Origin: Alentia gelatinosa
Lineage: Eukaryota > Annelida > Polychaeta > Phyllodocida > Polynoidae
Assembly (NCBI GenBank): GCA_950022655.1
Contig: OX465583.1
Location: 29,911,360-29,975,359, forward strand
Direction of reading: 5' to 3'
DNA: 64,000 nucleotides
In this document: positions 44,663 to 56,880 of the stretch, one piece after another
Position numbering within the stretch: position 1 is the first letter of the stretch
Layout: the number at the start of each line of letters is the position of its first letter
The notes under the pieces: model-generated
The model's input: the letters and a program-made list of their open reading frames with translations, nothing else
Databases searched by the model: none
Told to the model about the DNA's origin: nothing
Position numbers and translations under genes: made by a program

Positions 44663-46910
44663 GTAGGTTTTATTTACTTTAATCTTTTACAATATTCACA
44701 AATGAATCACTGTCTTCGACTCGGGGGACCTCTTCGGCGTTTGACTCCCCAACTGAAATCAACTCCGAAGCACAACAACATAAAAGTTAACTTTCACGTA
44801 GATGTCATAGCGAAAGACGATAGCAACAAACTCCCTCTGAGGACAACCAACATTGACAACAACAAAAAACATACACATTTTACATTTACCGAACCCCTGT
44901 TTCTCCTGCCAAGGACATAATAGTTAGCAGCAGTTACAGCGTTAATGCATTTGAGTTGATGTAGATTCTCCCTCGTGGGAACGAGGGAATGTAAACAAAC
45001 GGTGAGTGGGGACGGGGATGCCGTGACAGGCCCCGCGTCTTCCCGGGACCCTGGCCGAGGATCGGCCGCAGAAGCCACGCTGGGGTTGACAAGGGCCAGT
45101 CGTTCCGGGCCAATGATATTCAATAGGTGCTAGACAGTTGCATTTAGGAGAGTTGCCACCAAAACGGTCGTGACTCTGATTTATCTTTAGAGATATACCT
45201 GGTACTTGTATCTAGATTTAGTAGAATTGCCCATAGCCTAGGAGTATAGGCTATAGTCGGCCTATTATAGGGACTACACTTGGTTGATTGTCCACCGTTT
45301 CTTTAACCAATAATCTGGGCATTAGTAATGTCATTAGGTCCTATTTCAATTCAGTCATTAGGTAAATGATATTCACTGCAGTAAGGATTTATATAAAATA
45401 TTAAGATGGAAATACTCATCTGATGTACCTACTAGAGAAAGGTCCATTGAAAAAAAGACTTCATTCAACTTGAGGCTAGTACTACTACTAGTATGAGATG
45501 GGGACGATGTCTTGAGGGTGGGATGAGGGGTTGGTGGGGGGTGGGGGGTGGTATTCCCTGCTTGGGCTGGAGTCATATTTATGCCGTGCAAATTTTCCTA
45601 TAGATACAATCAGTTGTTTTATCACATATTTCACCAGTGCTACCATTTATTAGAATAATTTCAAGTAGCCCTACTGGAAGCACCCCACGTTAATAAATTA
45701 TATTGATGGAGGATTCATTGGATTGAAATTTTAATTTAAAAAAAAATCGTTTATTTTATCTGGTCTTGCTCTAGGCTCTCAGGGCTGTCTTCGTTACAGC
45801 CAGTAGGCTACAATGATAGTAGCTTTTGCACAGCGGTGTGAATGAAGGTACGGTCAACATGTGAGATTTGGTACGATATTTTCCAAAAGAATAAATAGTC
45901 GTCAGGCATACCGCCCAGAATTAGATGATCAGTAAGGTCAGTACTCCGATTTAATCAGTGATCAATGAGGTGAGATGGAAAATGATCACTAGACATTCAT
46001 TATTAGTGATAATATTGATAACTAGTAAGGGTCATTCACACAAGTGATGCTTTAATGAAGGAGAAGCTATGTGTATGTAAACCATGTGGTGCAAATGTCA
46101 ATGAAACCACAGATCCTGCTTGGATGACTATGGAGTTTATTCTCCTTTCTAAATGATTCCCCACTTATGTAAACTTGTTCCCCAAGATGGAAGTTAATTA
46201 TCCAATCAATGGCAATTTACCTGAAAAAGTGTTCAAGACTCAGGACCGTGAGGTATTGATAGGTTGTCTTGGATTGCTTTTCCCCAAAAGAAAACCCAAA
46301 ATACTTTTCCCAAGCAGTGATTTCAAAAGATCCCCTAATCCCTGTGCACACTGGTGTTTAAAAAAAATTATATATACAAGACATATAATGCCATAACAGA
46401 TGCAAACTAAAAAAAAAGGACTAATCGAACAAACATTATTCTAACTTAAAGCAATTTTCGTGCAGTTCTTATACCAATAGTTGTTAACGTGGGCGGGTCA
46501 GTGTATGCTAACATGCGAAGCAAACTCCCCCCCCCCTCCCCCACACACACACAACCCACGGAAGACAATGCTTATATTGATGTGGCCTTACTATTACTTT
46601 AAGCCACTCGTTGGTCTAACCATAATGGGTCTTTTGTCAGGGGTATGGAAAGACTGGAGTGTTTTTTTTCCGATGGTTCAGAGATATAGTGGCTGTAACT
46701 CGACAGGAAAGTATGCTGATGGCCGTGTTCGGTGGTGGAAGGTCATTGTTTTTATTCCAGATAAACACCACTTAAAAACGGATTGAGATAGTTGACTTCT
46801 GTGTTCGCAGTGTGGGCCCCGTAGTCGACCTTAAGTTCCGAGACTCAAGTTTCTAGGTGTGGAGAGGAATAAATCTTTATTAGGCTAGGCGTCAGCAACT
46901 TCCCCACCGA
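44663..46910 (+). other. Start of the presumed PDLIM first intron
   Basis: No second PDZ exon seen. 45000-45125 is GC-rich with open frames on both strands (minus 44794-45123) but no recognised motif. Confidence 0.5.
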
Positions 46911-46914
46911 TGCT

Positions 46915-47195
46915 CCTTTCCATCCTAACTTTACAGAGATGACAGTTTTCCCTCTTTTTCAAGGAAATCCTTGTTTTCAGTTTATAAAAATGCCTTTTTG
47001 GGGGGAAAACAAAGAGAGAATAAAATAGGCCTCATTTACACCAGTAGACAGTGGTTCAAACCTCCCTACACACCCCAGCCTCATTCGGTGGCCATTACCA
47101 ATGTGTTTTCCACGTTTTCCCAATCTCTCTGAAGCAGTAAATTCCACTTGAAAAATATGTCTACTTTTTCCCTGGCCCAACTCACATCACTGTAA
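46915..47195 (-). mobile_element. Repeat family B, copy
   Basis: Reverse orientation: the minus strand shows AGTGGAATTTACTGC..CAGAGAGATTGGG, GGAGGTTTGAACCACTG and the 3' GAAAACTGTCATCTCTG. Confidence 0.85.
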
Positions 47196-48449
47196 CAAGA
47201 ATAACGCCATCAACAGGGAGGGCAGTTTTAGAATTTTTCATGTACATCCAGTTTTTCATTTTCATACAATTAGAAATATTATGTTATACATTCTCCTACA
47301 TCCAATCAATGGTGCACTATGGTCTATTTATAATACTAAACAGGTCATGTTATGTCAGTTGATTAGCACATGTATAGCTGAACGTGCTGGGTACTTCTTC
47401 ACATCATTTTAATCACTGAGGTATACATGTTTTAAAACGTGTTAATTACCAGCAAGCAAATTTATTTCTGGCACCAGGTTAAAACCTGATATGAATTTAA
47501 TTGAATGTATATTGTTATGCATTCTCCTGAATCCAATATAGAACGTGTGTCATATCTGCAGCACTACACTATTTTTGTTATGTCAGTTACATTATCACAA
47601 TCTGAGACGGTTTTTTTCTGTGAGGGTATGTCATCACATCATGTTTATCAGAGAGGTCACCGTGTGGCACGTGTATAATCATATATTTTGACCTAGTAAT
47701 GATGACAAAGTATTACATACTTTTTTTAAAGGTAGACTCCTTTTTGTCACAGGAAAAGGCTTTATCAAAAAGTGATATGCCTACCGGTAAATTATGCACT
47801 GCGATTATCTGATGTACAGTGATTCTATCCGGGTATACAGTGATTCTATCCTGGTACATCGGGTATAGGGAACTAAGGAATTTATTACCCATTGAACCTT
47901 AGCAGTCATTTTCTTTGTATACACATATTATTCTAGTAAAGGTCAATCGCATTTCAAAAATGACCAGTTTTTTTTTATTATTGTAAATGGTAAACCTTTT
48001 TGTTCAGCTTGCAGTTACAGAAATTCTTTCGAGATAGGTAAGATTATGCCGCCAGGATTAATTGTATAAGTAAGAGTTTTATCGATAGTATAAAAATGAT
48101 TATAGTATGAATTATCCCTGACTATCTTCGTCCCACTACACATCACATATCAGTGTGCTATAACATTGTGTGAGCTATTTACGGCACCAACATGTCGTAT
48201 GATACTCAAACCTCTTCATGTGGTCAGTGTTATCAGTACCGGGTCGTGACCCTCCAGTTCTGTTATCAGCAAAAATATGAGGCCCTGCCTAATCTACAAC
48301 CGACCCTGCTTGCCGAGAGAGCGAATCTATGCGAGATATCAAGTCTAAATGTGCCAAGTGGTGGACGAACTTACAGTACACCCAGGAGATGCTGGTGAAA
48401 AATGACATGTCCTGCTCATATTGTCAACACCAAAGATGGCAGCTTCCCA

Positions 48450-48705
48450 ATGTTCATGGCAGTCTATTTTTTTCATTCTCAGTATATAAGATTCCCTTTT
48501 CCTCATGTAAAACAAAGATTAGTGGACCCTCATTCACGAGAGTAATACAGTGGTTCAAACATCTCCACAGAATCTCAGGCCTATGCCATGGCCGACACCA
48601 ACATGCTTTCCACATTTTCGTGGTCTCTCTGAGGAGGCCAATCCTACATGAAAAAAATCCACACCTTTTTTCCTGACCCCAACTGACATCCTTACAATAC
48701 AGAAT
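48450..48705 (-). mobile_element. Repeat family B, copy
   Basis: Reverse orientation. Shows ATGTAGGATTGGCCTCCTCA, GAGATGTTTGAACCACTG and the end block with GCTGCCATCTTTGG. The 115- and 124-codon frames over it are repeat by-products. Confidence 0.75.
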
Positions 48706-48794
48706 TGGTGGAATCGTAACACCAAGGGTTGGTTGTGTAGGTTGTTGTTGAATTAGAGTCGAAATTAGGTGATATACTACAAAAATGTCGTTGG

Positions 48795-48965
48795 TCGATG
48801 GTATTTTACGCCGTAGCAACAAGGTCATGTCAAGGCGAGATTGAATCTATGAGATGAGGTTGACAGACAAGCAGGAAATCGCAGTGTGGATGAGCCATGA
48901 ACCCGAGGCTGCGCTAACCACAGGCTAGTGTCCTATCGACGGACCTATTCTATCGCTCTACAGAA
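48795..48965 (-). mobile_element. SINE family C, copy
   Basis: On the minus strand: head with CCTGTGGTTAGCGCAGCCTC and GGGTTCATGG, body ATTTCCTGCTTGTCTGTCAA, tail TTGTTGCTACGGCGTAAAAT. Confidence 0.65.
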
Positions 48966-49579
48966 ATACTTGCCAGATAGAGTCTATGAATGTGAAATAC
49001 CAGCATAGATTCATAGTTTAAACTTTAATGGAAAAATGTGTGCGTAAAATGCGGGGTACCAGATATATAGGGGTTCCAGACAAGTATGATGTAACTCGGT
49101 ACAACACGCTACCATGTGTTGCCATGCCTGCCGCAAATGTAGGAAAAACAGTACAGGTGAAAATGTTCAATAAGAATTGAAAATCTATCGTGATTAATAG
49201 TCTTTACACTGGAGATAGCAGAATTATTTCGATGATCAAACCGTCGTTGATAAGATTACAAAATTACCATGATGTTCATCTGCTTGGTTATATTCTCCGC
49301 GTAGTTGACGCGTAGTGATATCAGAGCGAATGCGGGGATATTGTTTCGTGAGACTACGTAAGGAGAATACGACCATGGAGATCAATATCATAGTAATATT
49401 GCATTTATTATCCAGCATATTAGTTATCACAGGAAACACAAAATCGCCGCCGATATCCTCACTGAGTAGAAATACAGCTTTTCGTATTGTATTCAGTATT
49501 GAGCTGTAGGCTCTACAGGTTAAGTGTAGAGACTACGCATCATACATGTTTCTTGCGAAAATCTTCAGTTCCTAGAATT

Positions 49580-50218
49580 GCGTATCGCATGATGGTTATA
49601 GGTAATATAGTGAATTATAGTTAGAGTCATATATTGAAACATAATTAGTGGTCATATAATGATATTTATGTAGAGGTAATACACTAAATTATAGGTACAA
49701 GTCATCTACTGGAATATAGCCTACGTAGAAGTTATACACTGAGATATATATCATACGTGGAGTTCATGTACTAAATTATAGGTAGAGGTCATATAATGAA
49801 TATATATGGAGAGGTTACATACTGATTAATCAGAATTATGGGAAGAGTTAATATTGCCATTGACACAATTCAGACTAGAGTAGATTATTGGTAGCTTTCA
49901 TATTAGTACTGTGACATATTGTAGATTGACTTATTGGTAGATGTCACATTACAAATGTAATGAATGTAGACTGGGTTATGGGTAATATATTACGACTGCG
50001 ACATATTGTAGACTTGCCTAGAAGAATTCCTGTTACAACTGCGACAAATACTGGATTATCAGTAGCAATCATATAACGACTGGTAAATATTACAGACTGG
50101 ATATTGGCAGACCTGGAATTGTGACTGTATCATATTGTAGACTGGATCATTAGCATAGTTCATATTACAACCGCAGCATATCATAGACTGGGTTATTAGT
50201 AGACCTCACATTACACAG
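49580..50218. repeat. About 48-bp degenerate AT-rich satellite
   Basis: Units resemble CATATTGTAGACTGGGTTAT, TGGTAGA, TCATATTACAACTGCGA. The second half (49900-50215) is clearer than the first. Confidence 0.75.
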
Positions 50219-50331
50219 CAATAGTAAGGGATACCATTTAGTAATCCGGTCGGACATACACATACACCTCAAAGGGTGCTCCCTCCCACCCCTCATCCGC
50301 ACCCCTCACTGCTGGCCTGTGCCAGGTATTT

Positions 50332-50426
50332 TCAGTCGGGTGCCCGCTCCCAGGGCTGTTGATATGCTTCCCGTCTGTACCGATGATACACGTAGTACAG
50401 ACCATAGGGCCGGTAAGTGGAACCGG
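50332..50426 (-). CDS. Possible terminal exon, tyrosine-rich, unknown
   Basis: A good acceptor TTTCTCTATTTCAG|CC leads into a frame encoding TYRPYGLYYVYHRYRREAYQ and ending at TGA 50334-50332. The stretch is GC-richer than its satellite-like neighbour. Other frames are open too, and on the plus strand a consensus donor (GGCCG|GTAAGTGG) lies in the same place, so strand and coding status are uncertain. Confidence 0.2.
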
Positions 50427-50694
50427 CTGAAATAGAGAAACCCGTTACCAGAAGTTGACATGCAGAGATACCTCACTTATAAAAATGTCGCCTTGGAGAC
50501 GCTTCAAAGCGAGGCTCAGTGGTGTAGGTATATGGGAGCTGTTCGGAGCGATGTGACTCTGGTTTCAGAATTATATTTGTAGAATGGTATACTGGAACAG
50601 TGAATAACTCGCCTGATTCGATTCCCGCTCATTTTTTTTTATCTGAAAGAGCCATTGATTTTGAAGTACAAACAGGACCACAAGTTGAATAAGG

Positions 50695-51425
50695 TTTTTT
50701 TTTTGTTTATTTTTTGGTAATTTTTTATTGACCATTAAAGTTGACATTCAAGGTAAATAGCCTTGATCTTCCACGCCAATAGGTCAGGTAGCTATACCCA
50801 CACACGGGTTAGCAAAAGAAAGACTGACAAATGACTAGACAGGACAATTACAACATACATACAAAATTAGGTTAGGAAATTTTCCACTTATTTAACCCTG
50901 ACTTCACTGACATTCCTCAAATAAAAAAGAGAGAGAAGAATTTCTATCATGCATACAATATGTAATCATTGTGTCCACACTAGATATCGCTAGCCACAAG
51001 TAAATCACCCTATACATATCCCGGTGCATCACAGGGGTATGGTCGCTGCAGGGGGTATAAGGGTAAGACTCATACCCCACCCGTCCTGGCTTTAGAATTA
51101 ACGGCGAAGTGTGGGCGGCAAAAACAATATGCCAGCAAGCCAAACAGAAATAACATACGGGCGTGAACCCCGATAGGGACGGGCCCACAGGTATGACGAT
51201 TGCCCCGAACCGGGGTCACTGAGGTGGTAAATGTGGGACCGGATTACCGTACTCACTCGGATTAACGACCCGCCGCCCAGGATATCATGATCCGGACGTT
51301 TTTTGTTTGGGTGAGGCTTTAAGATGCTGTGAGGCCAGAAGATCATGATATGGCTTTTTATTTTGCTTTGTAAAAAGAGAAACGGAGCAGGATTATCAAT
51401 TTGGTTTCTTCATTTTTCGAACCTA
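50695..51425 (-). mobile_element. PolyA-tailed retroposed sequence of unknown type
   Basis: On the minus strand the block ends with CAATAAAAAATTACC, AATAAAC and an A-run (50704-50695), as in a retrotransposon 3' end or a processed copy. The 5' part is GC-richer with open frames (81 and 94 codons) lacking recognised motifs. The 5' limit is a guess. Confidence 0.45.
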
Positions 51426-51429
51426 GTAC

Positions 51430-54300
51430 GTCTTAACACACCGGACCAACATGGAACAGATTTCTTTCGGCCACACTGACTCTTTCTATATGGATTGTCC
51501 CACCCCTGGTAGCCAACACTGTTTGGCGTATCAAAAAAAAATATCCAACTGGTGTTGAGCAATGTGACCTACTAAATATTAGCCAATCAGCGACCAGGAT
51601 TACCCAAAACAACACTGTTAGCAGAATTGTGAAATTCTTATGATCAGACACCCCTCTCATTATCTCTCTCCGGTCCAATGCCGTTCTGAAGTAAAAATAT
51701 GGATCTCATTATTGTAATTCTAAAAATGCCTGCATGGCCTGCATGGTCTGCATGGCCTATTAGAATATATAAAACACAGGAATGTACATGGATGTATCAG
51801 TATGTATCATTATGTGCGTGACCGTGATAGTCTCATGCAGCCTATCATATTGACGTCCCTTGATAGTGGTACCGACCTCTGTTTTAATCCAAGGTAACCG
51901 AGTACAGAAAAGATACTATTAGATATTTTATAGCTTTTATCGACGAGATTCATTGTTTTATGACGCTTGGTTGGACGAGGGAGTTCCCAGTCGAAATAAG
52001 TTTACACCTTTATATTGGAAGACTGAGTGAACTCACTGACCTCTATGCATATATAGATGTGTGATATCTTATATACGTGTGTGTATATAAATATAGATGT
52101 ATCCAATTTCCCGCAATGTACGACTTGGGCGCTCACCTTTTGCTTCACTATTTGGTATCATTACTTCGCACTTGGTCAAACTCGAAAAATTGTATATACT
52201 TAAAGATAAGGCACTACTCGGTGTGACAAATACAATGTTAATAACACAGGCATGGGCAATGAACACCAGTTTGTTGGTTTTAATTATGAGTTTCAGGGTT
52301 TACAATTGTACATTAAAAGAAAAGCTTGCCCATATACACGTATATTAATATGTCTATGTATTGCTTTTCTTTTGGTCAAGCGGTAGCTGCCGACGGGAAT
52401 ACACCTAGGCACGTCCTAACTTTATTACTTCATTCTGGCGCATACAAAATTTCAAATGGTATCTAGACAATGTCATTAGATCATTCGGTATTTGTTGATC
52501 AATAAACTATTGTTCACATATAGACTGTGTCAATTTGTATAACAGGATCTATTGTTCAGGTAGGAGTCGCTTAAACCTATACAATCCACCTGTTTTGGTG
52601 AAAGATGGTTATGCAATTCGTCTACCTTCCATTTAGTATATTTCGTTACCTTGATATGTTACCAGCAAGGTGAATATTAAGCTTCGATGAAGGATAATGA
52701 CATAAAGAGAAAGGCAGTAAGATCATACTTGAAAGGGCCACTTCAATATAGTCAGAAAAAGATAGTGAGTGATATTTATGATCAACATTTTTTGTAAATA
52801 ACCATAAAAGATATGAAATAGGTAAATTATATCTTCCCTACAGCGTCATCAAATGTGAATATCTGATATCACCTGTTTTTATATCACTTTCTAAGAATTC
52901 TCCTTAGTCCTTGCATTTAGATCCGCCATACACCTCCTGACCCACGTAAATAATCACCTGGAATTCATATGAGTGCGTATGTATATATGTGCACTAAATG
53001 GACGGTTTAATAGAAGACCCAGGTCAATCTTTATTGCTACCCACCCTCATACCCTGCATCCCGTGTGCTGTGATGATCCCTCCCCCTAATGGTAGGCTAA
53101 CAGTAAACAAGCCGGAGGAGGTCACCTTGGGTCAAACTTAAGACCGCCATTATGCATATTCTTAAAACTGTATCATGTATACATTGGTTGTATTTCTATA
53201 GCGGAAGTTGTAGGAGACACTTTTCTTATCGAATATACCAAACTTCACAAAATGCAGAATGGAGTACATTGAGCTTTTCACCCTTACAGTAAAGTTTACC
53301 AATGGCTTCAATTGGTGTGACTTACATCAGTACAAAGGTACCAGTTTTATTTTCATCTAGGAATGCCATGTTTCTGGTTATTTCCGGTATTTTTACTGTT
53401 GTGTGTGTTATAAATTATCACCGAAGTAATGACAAACACCACATATTAACAGGCTTAGGAAATCTTCCCTTTTTAGACCACACTTGCAACTTAAAAAATC
53501 TAACGGTATTTCAAAAGAAACACATTTCTGTATCTAGTTTGCCTCGGCTGCAGCTAGAAGGCTTCCTCGTATTATCAAAATTTAAAAATTTAAGAGGGGA
53601 AAAAAGTTAATTATCCTTGATAAACAGGGGAGCCAGAGTTTCCAGACGTTTACTACATACAAAAAACAGAACTTCTCCCGAGGCTGACCTATCAATTCCC
53701 CTTCCACAACCAACCAACCAACCCTTTCTCAGAGCCGCACTACGCCCACTCAGCAAGGCCCTGGTGGCCCGGGAGGCACACAAGACACACTAGAAGAGTC
53801 TTGTAACCACCTGTTATCATGTTTTTCTTCCTGTGTATAGCCTGGCCTTGTACTACCAGGTGCCACCTCACATTCTATCCGACTCCCCACTGGCGTAATA
53901 CTGGTGGAGAAACTCCACAGGGCATAGTTTTTCATCTTCGTTTTCTTACTTAGACGCTCACTCGCTAACCATAGTATTTAACCGACTCGAGAGGAACTAG
54001 TCATGTTATTTATACGTACTCAGTCTGGTAGTAACAAGGCAACAGCTATGGGGATTGGTAAATGCATAACTTAAGTTTTGTTGTTGTTAAAAGAAAACAA
54101 ACCTGGCTGCTGATGTGGTTTAGAATACGCTAAATACAGCTCACCAACACACACACGAACCCCGTCTGTCATCGTTAGATTTTATTAGTTGAAAAATTGG
54201 CTGCACAAACAAAACCTTTCATACATGACGGTATCTTCTAGCTGTGATGACTTCTCGGTCTGAAGATACTTTAAGCCAATAGGATATCGATGATCGTTCC
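51430..54300. other. No gene called
   Basis: AT-rich. A 10-bp triple repeat (CTGCATGGC) is at about 51730. A 102-codon plus frame (53302-53610) has plausible composition but no recognised family or splice context. Confidence 0.45.
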
Positions 54301-54420
54301 CCTATTTACCTTCTTCACGCTCGCGCCATCTTGTAATGGCCGCCAAAGTAGGTCACCCCAGAATGAGGTCTGTGTTCACCCGTGACCACCCGTGTAGGCT
54401 ACACAAGAGAAATAGTCTCT
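54300..54420 (-). promoter_or_regulatory. Possible YY1-type promoter or start region
   Basis: The minus strand shows GCGGCCATTACAAGATGGCG, a strong YY1-like motif, followed by a donor-like GAAG|GTAAATAG near 54311. It resembles a TATA-less start site pointing left, but no downstream coding exon was found. Confidence 0.3.
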
Positions 54421-54890
54421 GACTAGTTCTGTGGCTACACAGTGCTCTGGGTACAAAATCTCTTTTTTTCTCTAGCTATATGTTACCTACAATGCTCCTA
54501 ACATATAATTCCAAAAGAAAGTAGAAATCTATCCTATTTCCTACTGAAAATAATTTGTTTGAAATAAGATCGTGGAAATTGGTAAAAATTTTAAGATTTT
54601 GACATGTCTTCAAAACATGGTGTTTATTTAAAAAATACGAGCACGGTAACCCCCCATTTTTAATTGATGTTCAGAGAGACCAGCCTTGCCTGGGCCACAA
54701 TGATACCATTTGGTCCCAGTTGATTCGATATATGATGGTATTGCACATCAAAACTATTAGTTTCCTGGTTAATACCGACTCATTCTGACCATCAAATCGG
54801 TGAGAATCGCTGTCTTATAGAGCACAGAGTGTACCATAGTTCCATGATAATCCGCCAAGAAAGTGGGCGAGTTCCAGTACGACCTGTGAA

Positions 54891-55086
54891 GATGGCGCCA
54901 CTAAAATCGGGACATAATATCTATGTGCCTTTTATGGTAAATAAAGAGGACTGCGTTGTGGTGGTAGTGGTGGTCGTGGTAGTGGTGCGTGATGGGTTTG
55001 GAGGGTGGTGCCCCTGGTCTCCCTGTTCTTCATCACCTGTGACTGTGTCCGTGCCCCGCTCCCGTTACTGGTCAATGTCCAGGTAG
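54891..55086 (+). CDS. Possible exon with thrombospondin-type-1-like sequence, probably decayed
   Basis: A plus frame contains a (GTG)n-encoded valine run followed by GGWCPWSPCSSSPVTVSVPR and SRYW, ending at a possible donor CCAG|GTAGCC (55081). Thrombospondin type 1 repeats read roughly WSPWSPCSxxCGxGxxxRxRxC. Here WxPWSPC and RSRY fit, but two expected cysteines are missing. It could be an eroded repeat exon or coincidence. The upstream valine run is a trinucleotide microsatellite. Confidence 0.18.
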
Positions 55087-55544
55087 CCTTCACTCACCAC
55101 TTCACACTGACCGATAGCTAACAGAGCGTCAGATGTGAATCAAGATTGACTCCGCAAATAAAAGCCCCAGGCTCTTTGCTGGAGATGGTCAGCGATGATT
55201 ACCGCAGTTAATCTATTGAGTGTTTAAGAGATGCCGAGTACGAGATTCTCGGTGTGTGTTTGGGGGTGGGTGTGGGGATGTGGGGGTGCTAGGTCGTCAA
55301 GACTCAGACCCCCAATTTTCCTTTAGCCTCCCTAAGTGTTAGGAAAATAGACAGGTTCAAGTGAGATTCTCATCTCCAAACTTGCATAGATTAATTATGT
55401 CATCTTACTTGAGGGCGATAAATAACCTTTTCACAACAAATCATTTGGGAGAGTGGTTTAGGACCACCGGCAAATGGGTGGAATACATATACAACATCTA
55501 ATGGATTTGTGAATTGTGCGCTCGTATATTACTATGGGTTCATG

Positions 55545-55880
55545 TACGCCTTGAGCCCGGGACGATTTGAGCCCTGGACGCCTTGAGCCTTTCTGTGGAC
55601 GCCTTGAGCCTACCATGTGGACGCCTTGAGCCTACCCCGTTTTGGTGGCCTTGAGCCTCTAGATGTAAAAACTTAGAAAAGTGCACTTAAACTGGTTTAT
55701 AGTCATATATACTCAATCCTAACCCTTACCCAACCCTTTTCTAACCCTAACCCGCCAATCGTAACTAAAATGGGGTAGGCTTTCAAGGCGTCCACGGGGT
55801 AGGCTCAAGGCGTCCACGTTTTCGCGCTGACAGGAGGCTCAAACGGTAAAGGGCTCAAGGCGTCCAATTCCCGTTAATAT
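55545..55880. mobile_element. Foldback with GACGCCTTGAGCC subrepeats and telomere-like loop
   Basis: The left arm has about five copies of GGACGCCTTGAGCCTAC; the right arm has about four reversed copies (GTAGGCTCAAGGCGTCCAC). Between them, 55714-55758 carries CCCTAA-type repeats (CCTAACCCTTACCCAACCC, TAACCCTAACCC). No open frame. Confidence 0.75.
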
Positions 55881-56549
55881 GTGTCAACACTCGTTATATG
55901 CATCCATCCAGCTACAAGTCCAGTGTTTTTTTAGATTCATTACTCACTATCGCAAGTTTAATGCTTATATTCCTACAAGAATTGACATAACTGAAAATTC
56001 CGTTTTGGTTGCCGTAGTCTCTCGATCATTCATTCAGATGGACTATATTTCACTCTCCAGGTATAGTGCCATGACAAATAAAATTTACGGTAGGGAGTAC
56101 CAAATTGCGATATGGTAATATGTTATGGTTGATGTAATGTGGAGACCTTTTTTTCTTTGATTCCTTGCTGCTTGTATTAATAAATATGGAAACGGGCTAA
56201 ATACTCTCATGAGTAACTCTGTACAGTCCTCCAGCGGATCCCTTTTGGTGCTTGAGTAGACCTCTTGTCTCTGCAACCGCCGAACTCTATGCCCCATACT
56301 CAAGGAACTTGAACTGAAACTACTGTTGGGCAACAAACCGGTGGAAATGTTACATTTAAAGTGAAACCACTACTATAATATCAGTGGGGAAAACTATAAG
56401 TGTTCAATGAGCTTCTCTGATATTCCAGCTAACTCTTCATCAGCTCTAAGCTACTACAGTGTGCACCCGAAGCTGAGGAAACTACCACTCCGATTATAAA
56501 CAAATGTTTGAAGTGTATCGAATTTATTCACGAATAGTTACCCTGTTAC

Positions 56550-56880
56550 AGAGATGGTCCCTCTGCAGCCACCTTTCTCCTTTATCCCGAAAAAGTGATA
56601 GTTTTACTGCCATTTCAGAGGCCGGTCCTATGTTTATATGGTGTGGGAAGTAAAAGAACTCTCATTGCTTCAGAGCAGCATCATTGGGATAGGTAATCCC
56701 CCTCGTCACCTTATTGGCAAAAGAACTTTCATCTCGGTGAATGTAAAAATTCGGGATTTCAGCCTGAATTTTTCACATATATATTTGGTCACTGCCCCAG
56801 GTAAAGAACAGCTGAACTTCAAGGTCGTCCCATTCTACTGTCAGGGCACCATGGGGCGTTAAACAAACACAAGCAAACAA
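56550..56880 (+). mobile_element. SINE family A, copy 5
   Basis: Opposite orientation to the others. The body contains ATGGTGTGGGAAGTAAAAGA and the 3' end reads GCGTTAAACAAACACAAGC. The tRNA-like head is mostly eroded. A 74-residue frame inside it is not a gene. Confidence 0.7.

Noticed and set aside
44794..45123. 109-codon minus-strand frame in a GC-rich patch
   Set aside because: Composition is suggestive, but it overlaps the intron start of PDLIM, has no splice context and no recognised motif.
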